Shown here one piece after another: positions 63,136 to 64,000 of a DNA stretch of 64,000 nt; the first letter of the stretch is position 1, and each line of letters begins with the position of its first letter. The notes under the pieces are model-generated. The model did no database searches and had not been told where the DNA came from. It was given only the letters and a program-made list of their open reading frames with translations. Source of the DNA: Pictodentalium vernedei (Eukaryota; Mollusca; Scaphopoda; Dentaliida; Dentaliidae); contig CM062296.1 of NCBI GenBank assembly GCA_031216915.1, positions 792,686,823 to 792,750,822 on the forward strand. The letters are read 5' to 3'. Both the position numbers and the translations under genes were made by a program.

Positions 63136-64000
63136 CTGCAAGATCGTTGTAAAACAGTTCAATTTCGTAAATTGTAATTTATTGCGTGTTATGCATCGTC
63201 ACTAAACCGTTATTGTATACATTGCTAGAAGCTTAGATTGTAAGTTTTTCTGCTCAGGGACGACGATAAAGGGTCACACAAGTGCTGTATCGATTAACCC
63301 ATTCACACGCAACTGTCGTTTTGTGTTTACTTCACGCCTTCACGTCTATAAAAGCAATTATTAGATAGACACTCAGCAATTCGTTTGGCAACTCGCCCCC
63401 AAGTTCCTATGTGTTCTATGTTCCAGTATGCACATAAAACAAAGTGGAACTCTGGAGACGAACTATCAACAAAAAGAACACATTTTACAGTCAAGCATAA
63501 TTTGCGAGGCGAATCTATGTTGCTGTTTTTAGTTATCGCTTGCGATTCAAATTGTAATTGCGCTGCACGACGATTTGTAGAAAATTCCGATGAAATTTCA
63601 CTACTATTTAAATATAGTCCATCAACGATTTCCGTTCTGTACATATGTGCAGAACGGACTTTCATTTTCCGCATGGTTTAGTGTTGCTGTAGATAGGGAT
63701 TTCATAGAATAGGCCGGTAATAGAGTTGGTTATTCAAACGGAAGTTCCCGATTCGGGATATCGGGAGCTCAGCATAACCAATTTGGAGTTCCGGTTCGGT
63801 ATGTGTTATTTAAATAAGACGTTACGTTACGGCTGCCACATGTATATTTTATTTACCTCACCTCTGATAAATATGTTGAAATGTCCTCGATTTTTATTTG
63901 CTAAAAATGCCACGTGCATACCGGCGGTAAATCCCGTACACGGTGGGCATCACTTCAGTACACGGTGACCTAGAGCTACCTTTCTATATTGATGCATTTC
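63136..64000 (-). other. Upstream intron of the SLC22-like gene
   Basis: No further exon recognised. The 115-codon frame at 63327-63674 (minus) has no transporter features. GTTTACTTCACG and AT-rich stretches only. Confidence 0.45.

Noticed and set aside
63327-63674. Possible upstream exon of the transporter
   Set aside because: No membrane helix, no SLC22 motif and no splice sites in phase.

Overview
This window is animal nuclear DNA, most likely from a marine invertebrate (a lophotrochozoan or a non-vertebrate deuterostome; the sequence does not let me choose). The reasons are: spliced exons of an SLC22-type membrane transporter with consensus splice sites, a decayed Polinton/Maverick, a Ty3/Gypsy LTR retrotransposon, tRNA-derived SINEs, a Tc1/mariner remnant, TTAA-flanked MITEs, and many homopolymer C/G tracts. 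There are no bacterial genes or operons, and almost everything outside two exons is transposon or repeat. Layout, 1-21.7 kb: a gene-free mosaic of foldback repeats. The main structures are a hairpin at 640-1855, a 1.5 kb inverted repeat at 6130-7690/8930-10475, a 1 kb inverted repeat at 10475-11505/14765-15818, a 0.7 kb inverted pair at 1798-2490/16225-16935, arrays of a GAGCAATTGCTC repeat (11.6-12.96 kb), and a ~475 bp tandem repeat (18.83-20.69 kb). SINEs and a TTAA-flanked MITE sit among them. 21.7-30.1 kb: a Ty3/Gypsy element on the minus strand (LTRs 21749-22400 and 29441-30086) with gag, protease, reverse transcriptase/RNase H, integrase and an extra 3' C2H2 zinc-finger frame. The LTRs are nearly identical, and an unoccupied paralogue of the insertion site lies at the start of the window. 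31.69-31.84 kb and 62.95-63.14 kb: two consecutive in-phase minus-strand exons of an SLC22-like transporter, separated by a ~31.1 kb intron. Within that intron lie AAGATGGC-type repeats, a large inverted-repeat element (33.7-41.75 kb) with a 112-codon ORF and a zinc-finger fragment, a Tc1 remnant (42.65-43.47 kb), a complete but broken Polinton (44368-56516), and hairpin-rich tandem repeats (57-60.8 kb). The Polinton has terminal inverted repeats and a 6 bp TGAAGT target duplication. On the plus strand it carries an unnamed putative structural gene, a major capsid gene, a truncated packaging ATPase and the integrase. On the minus strand it carries a hydrophobic protein, an unknown conserved protein, a penton-like minor capsid protein, small accessory genes, and one long gene reading DNA polymerase B, SF1 helicase and HNH. 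All large Polinton genes have stops or frameshifts, so the copy is dead. The most interesting items are the Polinton polymerase-helicase-HNH arrangement, the Gypsy zinc-finger frame overlapping the integrase end, the uncharacterised 33.7-41.75 kb inverted-repeat element with its own ORF, and the nested foldback history dated by a SINE insertion. Functions are inferred from motifs read by eye; no database search was run.
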